From positions 1 to 9,386 of the forward strand of contig USCF01000030.1 in NCBI GenBank assembly GCA_900553115.1: a stretch of 9,386 bases of DNA. Direction: 5' to 3'. The DNA is from an uncultured Alphaproteobacteria bacterium (GTDB lineage: Bacteria; Pseudomonadota; Alphaproteobacteria; RF32; CAG-239). Both the position numbers and the translations under genes were made by a program. Shown piece by piece: positions 1 to 6,242 of this stretch (position 1 is its first letter; each line of letters begins with the position of its first letter). The notes beneath the pieces are model-generated. The model saw only the letters and a program-made list of their open reading frames with translations. It ran no database searches and was not told the DNA's origin.

Positions 1-116
1 ACCGCAATTTCTACTTTTTTTTTTTTTTTTAAATATGTCAGCCGCAGCATATACACCGACAAAATTACAACCGGTACAAACAATAAAACAGCGCAAATTT
101 TAGCAAATTTAGTCAT
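1..116 (-). CDS. Probable GDYXXLXY-type membrane-anchored protein, N-terminus only (partial)
   Basis: The gene starts at the ATG at 116-114 on the minus strand and is cut by the left window edge, leaving about 38 codons. The visible peptide has one hydrophobic segment (about residues 5-22, AKICAVLLFVPVVILSVY), then a short basic stretch with five consecutive lysines and VEIAV. A GGGAGA ribosome binding site lies at 128-123. The ATG overlaps the last codons and stop of the upstream DUF2157 gene (ATGACTAA), which suggests translational coupling. DUF2157 genes are commonly followed by a small membrane-anchored GDYXXLXY-domain protein, and the single N-terminal anchor fits. The diagnostic GDYxxLxY motif would lie beyond the window, so the family name rests on context. 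The five lysines are encoded by a run of 16 A's, treated separately. Confidence 0.6.
   Translation of the reverse strand, partial: MTKFAKICAVLLFVPVVILSVYMLRLTYLKKKKKVEIA
15..30 (-). repeat. Homopolymer run of 16 A (minus strand) inside a coding region
   Basis: Sixteen consecutive T's on the plus strand read as A16 in the minus-strand gene, encoding the last base of a Leu codon and five Lys codons. As written, the frame stays open to the window edge. Loss of one A would give AAG TAG, an immediate stop. Gain of one A shifts into another frame. Runs of this length are prone to polymerase slippage and also to sequencing and assembly error. Confidence 0.9.
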
Positions 117-1323
117 GTTTTTTCTCCCACAATAACTTACCATATTTAACCAGAGCAAAAATCGTTGCCAGCAACAGCAAGCCGGAGCCAATCAGATATA
201 TTCCTAAATAGGTTAAATTGCTTGCGTCGGCATAATAGTAGAGCAGACGGATAACCGCCGCCAACACCGCAACATCAAACAAGCGGCGGCTGTTGTTCAG
301 ATAGGCGTAAACAGCCAAAGCCGCGCAAATAAGCAAAGACGGAATAAGATAGAATACATCCCATCTGAAAGTGGCAAAGAACCATATCAATAGCGCAAAC
401 AAAGTCAAATATCTGAAACGCGGCATTTTGTGATAATAAGCGTAGCCCCACATCAGCAACAAGCTGGTCAGCGCCAAAACAGATTCCACATTGTCTTGTA
501 AAATATTAAATTTCAACAGTACGCTTTCAACCACAAATCCCAGTAAAAACCAAGGCATAAAGCTAACTCTGCGGTGTTTGCGGTTTAAGGCATAAATAAG
601 AAATGCCGCTAAAATATATCCGTAAGAAAACAGAGCAATAGTTGACCACGGAATTTGAGCAAAAGCAACATTGGTAAACAAGGGACTGCAGCTTAGCGGA
701 GCGGCCGACAGCAGCAATGTTCCGCAATAAAATTTTAAGGGACGCTCAATGGTTTTGTTGCTTGGTTTGGCGTAAAGCATCCAAAGTTCATAGGCAAAAA
801 TTAAGCCATAAAAAACAAGCAAGCTGCAGATGCCATTTGCCAGAGTATATTTCCAGCCGATGTTCAGCAGTACATCTCCGACAAAAGTGTTATAAATAGC
901 AAAAGATTTTGTTCCGACAAAAAGCAGCGGTATCCAAAGCCAGAGCAGACGAGGCGTGATTAAAAACAGCGGCCAAGCGCATAGCGCCCATAACAGGCAA
1001 GCTCCGCTGACATCTGAACGCAGCTGGAATATTTGCCCAATCAGTCCGATTACCGCCATAATCAAAGCGGCGAACACTCCGCACAGCACTTGAGTCAGTG
1101 TGTTTTTTTTGAATTTCATAGATATTATCACTGCAGCCGCGTTGACAACCATCAAACTCACAGCTCCGCCGAGTTTTATATTGTTTGGAATTTGCTCCCA
1201 GTTGGCGGCAACCAAAGCGATAATTCCCAAGCCGATTAAAAAAGCGGAAAAATAGGCTAAAATCATCAGCCAATAATTTTCATCGTGCAATTTTTCCGGC
1301 GTTTGCGTTGTTATTTTTTCCAT
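109..1323 (-). CDS. DUF2157 polytopic inner-membrane protein
   Basis: A 404-residue, very hydrophobic protein with roughly 12-14 membrane-spanning segments between about residue 17 and the C-terminus. Near the N-terminus it carries a conserved-looking AANWEQIP (39-46) after the first long hydrophobic segment, and GLIGQIFQL (93-101). Both are typical of the DUF2157 family, whose function is unknown. The start was set at 1323 because AAGGAG at 1335-1330 lies six bases upstream of that ATG. A longer reading frame from 1371 would add 16 hydrophilic residues inside the end of argS and lacks such a site. One base separates the argS stop from this ATG, and the gene's end overlaps the next gene by eight bases, so it is an operon member. 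A role in the cell envelope is likely, but none can be assigned from sequence. Confidence 0.85.
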   Translation of the reverse strand: MEKITTQTPEKLHDENYWLMILAYFSAFLIGLGIIALVAANWEQIPNNIKLGGAVSLMVVNAAAVIISMKFKKNTLTQVLCGVFAALIMAVIGLIGQIFQLRSDVSGACLLWALCAWPLFLITPRLLWLWIPLLFVGTKSFAIYNTFVGDVLLNIGWKYTLANGICSLLVFYGLIFAYELWMLYAKPSNKTIERPLKFYCGTLLLSAAPLSCSPLFTNVAFAQIPWSTIALFSYGYILAAFLIYALNRKHRRVSFMPWFLLGFVVESVLLKFNILQDNVESVLALTSLLLMWGYAYYHKMPRFRYLTLFALLIWFFATFRWDVFYLIPSLLICAALAVYAYLNNSRRLFDVAVLAAVIRLLYYYADASNLTYLGIYLIGSGLLLLATIFALVKYGKLLWEKKHD

Positions 1324-1324
1324 T

Positions 1325-3076
1325 TTATTCTCCTTGATTTGCGGCTTTAAGCATAACTTCCGGTGCTTCAATACCCAATAAATACAGCATTAAGGTCAGT
1401 ACGTCGCGCACCAGCTTAGCCATTTTCAAACGAGAGGCCGCCAGCTCTTGCGTATCGGCAGTCATAATCGGGCAAGCGTTGTAAAAAGTGCTGAATGTTT
1501 GCGCCAAAGTGTAGGCATAATCGGCGATAATGCTTGGCTCTTTGTCTTTTAAGGCGCGCATAATCACACTGTTTATCTGCGCCAGTTTTAAAGCTAAAAC
1601 CCGCTCTTCATTGGCTTGTAAAATAACTTTGCCGGCGGTCAGATTATTGGCCTTTGCCTTGCGCAAAATAGAGTTAATACGGGCTACGGCATATTGAATG
1701 TACGGACCGGTTTTGCCTTCAAATTTGGCAAAGTCTTCCAGCTCAAAGACATAGCCTGAAGCAATAGTGTTTTTCAAATCTTGGAATTTGATGGCGGCAA
1801 CGGCAATTTGTGAAACCAGTTTTTCAATTTCTGCTTCGCCGTAACCTTCAACTTCTCCGGCTTTCGGCAGTGATTGGCGGACTTTATCCTTAGACATCTC
1901 TATCAAGGTTTCCAAATTCATTACGCCGCCGTCACGGGTTTTGAAAGGTTTGCCATCGGCACCGTTGACCGTACCAAACACAATATGCTCCAGTTCAACA
2001 TTTGGCGCGATACCAAGTTTTGACACTCCTTCAAACACCTGTTCAAAGTGCAGGGCTTGGCGGCTGTCGGTAAAATAAACAATTTCTTCAGCCTGCAGCT
2101 GGTCAACACGCATTTTGATGGTGGCAATATCGGTGGTGTGATATGTGTAGCCGCCGTCAGATTTAATCAAAATTACCGGCGGTTTCGGCTTGTTTCCTTC
2201 TTCCAAACGGATAATTTCGGCACCGTTATCCACTTCGGAAATGCCTTTTTCACGCGCCAGTTTTACAATCTCGCCGCAAGTTTTGTGAGCGTCGCTTTCA
2301 CCCCACCACAAATCAAAATGCACATCCAGTTGTTCATAATTCTTTTTAATGGCGTTTACCGACTCGCTGCGCAAATGCTGCCAAGCCTTGCGGTATTCCG
2401 GATTGCCTTCTTGCAAAGCTGCGGTGATTTTGCGTGCCGTTTCTTTGGCGGCTTCATCTTCTTTGCAGCGGATATTGGCTTTTTTATAAAATACGGTAAT
2501 TTCTTCGATATTATAATTATTTACCTTGGATAAATCACCGTCTTGATGTATAATTTCGGCCAAAATCATACCCATCGGAGTTCCCCAATCACCCAAGTGA
2601 ACGTCTGAAATAACTTTGTTGCCGGCAAAGCGTTCAATACGCTGAATACTTTCGCCGATAACGCCGGAGCGCAGATGGCCGACGTGCATTTCTTTTGCCA
2701 CATTCGGACCGCCAAAATCCAAAACAACTTTATGCGGATTTTCAGTCATTCCGCAGCCTAAGCGTTCGTCAGCCGCCATTTTATCCATGGTTTCAGCTAT
2801 AAATTCGTTAGTCAATTTAATGTTTATAAACCCCGGTCCGTCAACCGAAACAGCTTCTATTTCCGGATAATTTTTCAGTTCTTCGGCAATAGATTGAGCT
2901 ATTTCACGCGGATTTTTATGGGCAATTTTTGCCAGAGCCAAAGCTCCGTTGCATTGAAAATCGCTTAAATCGGCACGGTCAGATACTTTTACTACAGCAA
3001 ATCTGGTATCCAGCTCCAATTTTTTAAAGATTTCGGTTAAATCGGCGTTTAATTTATTTTCCGGTTGAAGATTCAT
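1325..3076 (-). CDS. argS: Arginyl-tRNA synthetase
   Basis: A full-length class I aminoacyl-tRNA synthetase of 583 residues (E. coli ArgRS is 577). It attaches arginine to tRNA-Arg in the cytoplasm using ATP. An N-terminal Arg-tRNA synthetase domain (about 5-110) leads into the catalytic core with FGGPNVAKEMHVGHLRS, where HVGH (131-134) is the HIGH signature. GDWGTPMG follows. FKTRDG (378-383) occupies the KMSKS-loop position, a variant accepted in many ArgRS. The C-terminal helical DALR anticodon-binding domain (from about 450) includes FYNACPIM and ends in LLGIEAPEVM, characteristic of the family. AGGAAC lies upstream of the ATG at 3076. The first codons overlap the end of the upstream lipoprotein gene by 23 bases, and DUF2157 starts one base after the stop, so argS is in the middle of an operon. 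Confidence 0.97.
   Translation of the reverse strand: MNLQPENKLNADLTEIFKKLELDTRFAVVKVSDRADLSDFQCNGALALAKIAHKNPREIAQSIAEELKNYPEIEAVSVDGPGFINIKLTNEFIAETMDKMAADERLGCGMTENPHKVVLDFGGPNVAKEMHVGHLRSGVIGESIQRIERFAGNKVISDVHLGDWGTPMGMILAEIIHQDGDLSKVNNYNIEEITVFYKKANIRCKEDEAAKETARKITAALQEGNPEYRKAWQHLRSESVNAIKKNYEQLDVHFDLWWGESDAHKTCGEIVKLAREKGISEVDNGAEIIRLEEGNKPKPPVILIKSDGGYTYHTTDIATIKMRVDQLQAEEIVYFTDSRQALHFEQVFEGVSKLGIAPNVELEHIVFGTVNGADGKPFKTRDGGVMNLETLIEMSKDKVRQSLPKAGEVEGYGEAEIEKLVSQIAVAAIKFQDLKNTIASGYVFELEDFAKFEGKTGPYIQYAVARINSILRKAKANNLTAGKVILQANEERVLALKLAQINSVIMRALKDKEPSIIADYAYTLAQTFSTFYNACPIMTADTQELAASRLKMAKLVRDVLTLMLYLLGIEAPEVMLKAANQGE
1330..1335 (-). promoter_or_regulatory. Ribosome binding site that fixes the DUF2157 start
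   Basis: AAGGAG on the minus strand, embedded in the last codons of argS, six bases before the ATG at 1323. It favours this start over the in-frame ATG at 1371 and implies coupling of DUF2157 translation to termination on argS. Confidence 0.75.
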
Positions 3077-3422
3077 TTTCTGTTCCTTTTTTGTTTACAC
3101 ATTTATAATAAGCATGGCTAGGCAGCAATAATTTGCCGTCCAGATGAGTTTTTTCTTGAAATTCGGCGTAGTTTCCGGTTCCGTGTTTGACACATTCGGC
3201 GGTGGCAAGTTCTTGCAAGTCTTCATCACTGCTCCACAGGCCATTATAGCAAACCACAGGCGCGTCAGGTTTTGAAGGACCGCTGTAAAGTTGGCTGATG
3301 TCCTGCGTTCCGGGGTTGCGTCGGCGGTCAATATAGGGATTAAAAAGGCTGCAGCCGCATAAATTTAGCATAAATATCGTGCTTATCACTAATTTTAGAC
3401 TAGACAATTTAAAAAACTCCAT
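3054..3422 (-). CDS. Small lipoprotein of unknown function
   Basis: A 122-residue protein with a hydrophobic signal segment ending in the lipobox LCGC (Cys24 as the lipidated residue), so it is predicted to be membrane-anchored in the envelope. The mature part has FNPYIDRRRNPGT, a YSGPSKPDAPVVCYNGLWSS stretch, and KLLLPSHAYYKC. The paired cysteines (CYN, AECV, YYKC) could form a disulfide. It resembles conserved alphaproteobacterial hypothetical lipoproteins, but I cannot name a family. It leads the argS operon and overlaps argS by 23 bases. The start is uncertain. The ATG at 3422 lacks a ribosome binding site and sits three bases after a TATAAT box. The TTG at 3407 (codon 6) has GGAG nine bases upstream and gives a compact signal peptide of about 18 residues. 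The longer frame is reported, with the TTG start as a real alternative. Confidence 0.8.
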   Translation of the reverse strand: MEFFKLSSLKLVISTIFMLNLCGCSLFNPYIDRRRNPGTQDISQLYSGPSKPDAPVVCYNGLWSSDEDLQELATAECVKHGTGNYAEFQEKTHLDGKLLLPSHAYYKCVNKKGTENESSTGK

Positions 3423-3425
3423 TAA

Positions 3426-3431
3426 ATTATA
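3426..3431 (-). promoter_or_regulatory. Candidate -10 box (TATAAT) for the lipoprotein-argS operon
   Basis: A perfect TATAAT on the minus strand in the 46-base divergent gap between the lipoprotein gene and the plus-strand gene at 3469. No good -35 is visible 16-18 bases upstream. Its position predicts a transcript start near 3420, inside the annotated ATG. That is the main argument for the downstream TTG start. Confidence 0.4.
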
Positions 3432-3468
3432 CTTTCAGTGAAATGTATCATATACGAAGAATATTAAA

Positions 3469-4068
3469 ATGAAAAGCGAAAATAAATATATTGGTGATGA
3501 TAAATTTAAAAAATTTTTAGAACACTACAATTGCCCGACACCGTTAGACGTGGTTAAACTGCGTTTTGCCGGCGCAATATGCAGCCCAAATACTGAGCTG
3601 CGTCCAACAGATGTTATAGCTTCTCTTTGGGAAAATAACCAAGCTCCTCGTTTGGAAACAAAAAACGAAGCCGAATTGTTTTTCAAATTTTTTATGGGAC
3701 TATGGGACGAAATGTTTGAATTGGTTTCGGCTAACAGTGTTGTTTTGCCACGAATTGAGCCAACAGCCGATTTGATTGAGGTTTGCGAAGAACGCTACAA
3801 CGAATTGGAACTTGGTTTTATTGAAGGTTTTTGGGGCGGTAAAGATGATGCTAAACTTCCGGCTTATATAGCAGAAGTTGTTGATTCTCTGTCACAATTG
3901 GCAGAAGTCTATAAATCGATGATAAGTAAAATTCACCCTGAAAAAGATAATAAAAATGTTTTTGACGCAATAATTCAATGTGATAAAATGGCGGTGAAAT
4001 CAATTAATTTTTTAGTTGAACATTATGTTTTGCCGCATATAGATAGTTTGCGCCGTACAGTTAATTAA
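3469..4068 (+). CDS. Hypothetical helical protein, possibly UPF0149/YecA-like
   Basis: A 199-residue soluble, acidic, mainly helical protein with no signal peptide or membrane segment. Its features are LRFAGAICSP...LRPTDVIASLWE (31-55), a hydrophobic helix ELFFKFFMGLWDEMFELV (69-86), and ERYNELELGFIEGFWGGKDD (108-127). The order of an N-terminal 'small-residue/G, P, x-x-P-x-D/E-x-(W/V)' segment, a middle helix and a later GF(x)xGF segment recalls the UPF0149 (YgfB/YecA) fold. The match is loose and by eye only, so the family is tentative. Start at the ATG of 3469 with a weak purine-rich site (GAAGA) upstream. It is transcribed away from the argS operon and is followed after 14 bases by the nitroreductase gene, so the two are probably co-transcribed. 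The function is unknown. Confidence 0.8.
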   Translation: MKSENKYIGDDKFKKFLEHYNCPTPLDVVKLRFAGAICSPNTELRPTDVIASLWENNQAPRLETKNEAELFFKFFMGLWDEMFELVSANSVVLPRIEPTADLIEVCEERYNELELGFIEGFWGGKDDAKLPAYIAEVVDSLSQLAEVYKSMISKIHPEKDNKNVFDAIIQCDKMAVKSINFLVEHYVLPHIDSLRRTVN

Positions 4069-4072
4069 GGAG
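4067..4072 (+). promoter_or_regulatory. Ribosome binding site of the nitroreductase gene
   Basis: AAGGAG overlapping the stop codon of the preceding gene, ten bases before the ATG at 4083. It supports the start and coupling with the upstream gene. Confidence 0.65.
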
Positions 4073-4082
4073 AAAATAAAAA

Positions 4083-4619
4083 ATGGATTTGTTAGAAGGT
4101 TTGAAAACGCGCCGTTCGGTTCGTATGTATGATACAACCAAAAAGATTCCGCACGAGGATATTGAAAAAATTTTAGAGGCTGTTTCATATTCTCCGTCGG
4201 CTCATAATAAACAGCCATGGGAATTTTTGGTGATTGAAGATGCTGAAAAATTAGCTTCTTTACGCACGGTTCAGCCATGGACGTCTTTTGCTAAAAATGC
4301 GTCTTGCGCCATTATTGTTTGCAGCAATACCGATGAGTCGTTTCATCGTGACAAAGAAAATGAAAAGTGGTCGTATGCCGATGTTGATGGTACAATAGCT
4401 GCTTATGGCGTGTTGCTGGCCGCTCACGCTTTGGGGTATGGCGCTTGTTTTTGCGGTGTTGCTCCGATGCCGTTGATTATTGAAAATCTGCAAGAAAAAT
4501 TGCATATTCCGGCAAATATGCGTCCGATTGCAATTATTCCGATGGGTGTGCCGGCCGAAGAACCAAAACAACCGGCAAGCCGCTATAATCCGGATAAAGT
4601 TCATTGGGAAAAATGGTAG
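4083..4619 (+). CDS. Nitroreductase-family FMN-dependent oxidoreductase
   Basis: A 178-residue protein of the nitroreductase superfamily, which are cytoplasmic FMN flavoproteins, usually homodimers, that reduce nitro compounds, quinones or related acceptors with NAD(P)H. The N-terminal RRSVRMYD (10-17) is the family's FMN phosphate-binding segment. SPSAHNKQPWEF (37-48) matches the second conserved flavin-contacting motif. ADVDGTIAAYGVLLAAHALGYGACFCGV (99-126) is the dimer-core helix and glycine-rich turn. The C-terminal IPMGVPAEEP ... RYNPDKVHWEKW is the usual family ending. The length suits the short single-domain subgroup. The physiological substrate cannot be read from sequence. It has AAGGAG upstream, follows the hypothetical gene after 14 bases and precedes lolA by 26 bases. 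Confidence 0.93.
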   Translation: MDLLEGLKTRRSVRMYDTTKKIPHEDIEKILEAVSYSPSAHNKQPWEFLVIEDAEKLASLRTVQPWTSFAKNASCAIIVCSNTDESFHRDKENEKWSYADVDGTIAAYGVLLAAHALGYGACFCGVAPMPLIIENLQEKLHIPANMRPIAIIPMGVPAEEPKQPASRYNPDKVHWEKW

Positions 4620-4631
4620 TATTATGGTTAT

Positions 4632-4638
4632 AAAGGAG
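4632..4638 (+). promoter_or_regulatory. Ribosome binding site of lolA
   Basis: AAAGGAG seven bases before the ATG at 4646, in the short gap after the nitroreductase gene. Confidence 0.65.
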
Positions 4639-4645
4639 TTGTAAA

Positions 4646-5254
4646 ATGAAAAAGCTTTTGTTGGCCATGATGTTTGTTGCCGGTGCGGCGCAGGCGGAAA
4701 ATGCCGATTTGAATAAAATTGAAAATTATTTGAATAATATTAACACGCTTGAAGCCAGCTTTGTGCAAATGTCTAGCAACGGCGGTTCGGCCGAAGGTAA
4801 AATTTATATTGAAAAGCCGAGTAAAATCCGTATGGAATATACAGCTCCTGATCCGCTTTTAATTGTTGGTAATGGTGATTATATTATCTATAACGATAAA
4901 GAATTGGATCAAATTACTAATATTGATTACAAAGATATTCCGGCAACGATGATTTTAAGCAATAAGATAAAATTTGACGGTAAAAATTTAAAAGTTGCGG
5001 ATTTTTATAAAGACAGCGGCCAAACCTCGGTGACGGTTGAAATGCCAAATTCTCCGGGGGTGAAACCAATTACTTTGATTTTTGATAATTCGCCGTTCCG
5101 TTTGAAACAATGGAATGTAATTGATCAGCAAAATATCGAAGTAACAATTTCTTTGTTTGACGCCGAGCAAGATAAAAAGCTGAGCGCTGATTTGTTTAAG
5201 TTTAATAAAAAATCAGAGAAATCATCGTCTTCTTCTGCCAGCAGAAGAAAATAA
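4646..5254 (+). CDS. lolA: LolA-type periplasmic lipoprotein carrier
   Basis: A 202-residue periplasmic protein. LolA accepts lipoproteins released by the LolCDE transporter and ferries them across the periplasm to the outer membrane. The signal peptide MKKLLLAMMFVAGAAQA is followed by a likely cleavage after Ala17. The mature part shows LEASFVQMSS, GKIYIEKPSKIRMEY, PLLIVGNGDYIIYNDKELDQIT and PITLIFDNSPFRLKQWNVID, the order of conserved beta-strand segments in the LolA family (PF03548). The last 15 residues are an unusual KKSEKSSSSSASRRK tail, low-complexity and basic. The gene ends the plus-strand unit and is followed by a strong terminator. Some LolA-like proteins have other lipid-carrier roles, but nothing here argues for that. 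Confidence 0.93.
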   Translation: MKKLLLAMMFVAGAAQAENADLNKIENYLNNINTLEASFVQMSSNGGSAEGKIYIEKPSKIRMEYTAPDPLLIVGNGDYIIYNDKELDQITNIDYKDIPATMILSNKIKFDGKNLKVADFYKDSGQTSVTVEMPNSPGVKPITLIFDNSPFRLKQWNVIDQQNIEVTISLFDAEQDKKLSADLFKFNKKSEKSSSSSASRRK

Positions 5255-5277
5255 ACCAAATAATTTATTGAGGTTGT

Positions 5278-5310
5278 AAGGGCAAGAAAATATCCTTGCC
5301 CTTTTTCTTT
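5278..5310 (+). terminator. Rho-independent terminator after lolA
   Basis: A nine-base-pair perfect stem: AAGGGCAAG at 5278-5286 pairs with CTTGCCCTT at 5295-5303 across an eight-base loop. A T-rich tail (TTTTTCTTTT) follows. It lies 24 bases after the lolA stop. Confidence 0.88.
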
Positions 5311-5325
5311 TGAAATGAGAATTAC

Positions 5326-5357
5326 AAAAAAACTCCCTTTGGAGAAAAGGGAGTTTT
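5326..5357 (-). terminator. Rho-independent terminator of the convergent lipoprotein gene
   Basis: A twelve-base-pair perfect stem: AAAACTCCCTTT (5329-5340) pairs with AAAGGGAGTTTT (5346-5357) across a five-base loop. Read on the minus strand, the stem is followed by a T run (seven T's, 5332-5326), so it ends the gene whose stop is at 5376. The plus-strand reading has a poorer tail, though it could act as a back-up for lolA. Confidence 0.85.
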
Positions 5358-5375
5358 AGCAAGTTAGAATAACAT

Positions 5376-6155
5376 CTAGTCTAGCAACATATATTCAATG
5401 CGGTCTGGATATACATCCATAACTTTGAATTTTACGCCATTGATGTCAACCAAATCTTGGTCTTGCGGAAAGATGTAGCGTTGAAAATATCCTTCGGTGG
5501 CGTTGGCGTTGCTGTAATCGGTATAGATAAACGCCATATAACCGTTTTCTAAACCGTCGTATTTAACTTCAAACTGCAATTTAGGGTCGCTGACGCTTTC
5601 TCGCATGTCTTTTTGCTGTTCCAAACGCAGATTTTTATTGCTCATGTATGCTTTTTCTCTTGGGAGAAGCAATTCTCCGTGATAGAGGTGACAAATCATT
5701 GGTAAAAATTTACCATCTTCGTCAACAAGCAAAAAGTCGCCTTGGTCGCTGGCATTAACAACTAAAAAGTAGGCACTGTTCATTTTGATTTCGCCAATCG
5801 GCTCAAAAGTTTGGTTTTGGGCGATGTTAACAGTTTGACCGTTGTTAGAAATATAGCCGCTGCTGTTGGCTGCTAATTTAGGTTTGGCAAAATTTTGCAC
5901 GGTGTATGTTTGAGCATCAACCATACGTTGCCCTAAATTAGCCGAAACAACAACATTATGCTGATAGGTGCGAGTGTTGAGAGTTTTGCTTTCAGTTAAT
6001 TTTTCCTGAGCAGCTTCATCGTCGGGATTATAAAAGTTGATAGGCATTGTTCTATATGGGCGGACTTGGTTTAACCAATAGTCGTCATGGTCTTTTTCAA
6101 AATAAGTGCAGGCCGCCAGTAACATAGCTGAAAAAGTGATAAATATTTTTTTCAT
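5376..6155 (-). CDS. Lipoprotein of unknown function
   Basis: A 259-residue predicted lipoprotein. The chosen start at 6155 gives a classic signal peptide, MKKIFITFSAMLLAAC, with lipobox LAAC and Cys16 lipidated. AAAGAG lies about eight bases upstream. A longer frame from 6194 adds 13 residues before that signal peptide and has no comparable site, so it was not used. The mature protein is soluble and polar, with a beta-rich look. Notable stretches are DDYWLNQVRPYRTMPINFYNP, an Asn/Gln-rich middle (about 90-120), a FLLVDEDGKFLPMICHLYHGELLLP segment, and a C-terminal VMDVYPDRIEYMLLD. I recognise no family. It is a single-gene unit, divergent from prmA and closed by its own terminator. Being encoded near lolA makes it a possible LolA client, but that is only context. 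Confidence 0.85.
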   Translation of the reverse strand: MKKIFITFSAMLLAACTYFEKDHDDYWLNQVRPYRTMPINFYNPDDEAAQEKLTESKTLNTRTYQHNVVVSANLGQRMVDAQTYTVQNFAKPKLAANSSGYISNNGQTVNIAQNQTFEPIGEIKMNSAYFLVVNASDQGDFLLVDEDGKFLPMICHLYHGELLLPREKAYMSNKNLRLEQQKDMRESVSDPKLQFEVKYDGLENGYMAFIYTDYSNANATEGYFQRYIFPQDQDLVDINGVKFKVMDVYPDRIEYMLLD

Positions 6156-6242
6156 GATAAGCTCTTTTAAAGGTTTATTTACTATACTAATCATAATTTT
6201 ATAACACAGTTAGTAAAAAAAGTAATAACGAAAGATAAAAAA
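6156..6242. promoter_or_regulatory. AT-rich divergent promoter region
   Basis: An 87-base gap between the divergent lipoprotein gene and prmA, so both units must be promoted from here or nearby. On the minus strand TTATAAAATT (6204-6195) is a plausible -10 that places transcription downstream of the ATG at 6194, agreeing with the start at 6155. On the plus strand TATACT (6183-6188) and CATAAT (6192-6197) are possible -10 boxes, without a convincing -35. Individual boxes are uncertain. Confidence 0.4.

Noticed and set aside
1324..1371. N-terminal extension of the DUF2157 protein from the ATG at 1371
   Set aside because: It lies inside the argS coding end, is hydrophilic, lacks a ribosome binding site, and the ATG at 1323 has a well-placed AAGGAG.
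1941..1960. ArgRS has FKTRDG instead of a canonical KMSKS motif
   Set aside because: ArgRS commonly carries degenerate KMSKS loops of this kind, so the change is not evidence of inactivity.
2048..2533. A 161-codon plus-strand open frame opposite argS
   Set aside because: It is antisense to a well-supported gene, its product looks like reverse-complement coding shadow, and it has no independent start signals.
3095..3331. Short minus-strand frame overlapping the first lipoprotein
   Set aside because: It is an alternative frame within a lipobox-containing gene and shows no ribosome binding site or motif.
4214..4279. Two CAGCCATGG copies 60 bases apart in the nitroreductase gene
   Set aside because: Both simply encode Gln-Pro-Trp in frame, and nothing else flanking them repeats.
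3114..5668. Similar GKLLLPSHAY and GELLLPREKAY segments in the two lipoproteins
   Set aside because: The shared stretch is short and the surrounding sequences do not align, so common ancestry cannot be supported.
6156..6194. Upstream ATG at 6194 for the second lipoprotein
   Set aside because: It puts 13 residues ahead of a textbook lipoprotein signal peptide and overlaps a probable -10 region.
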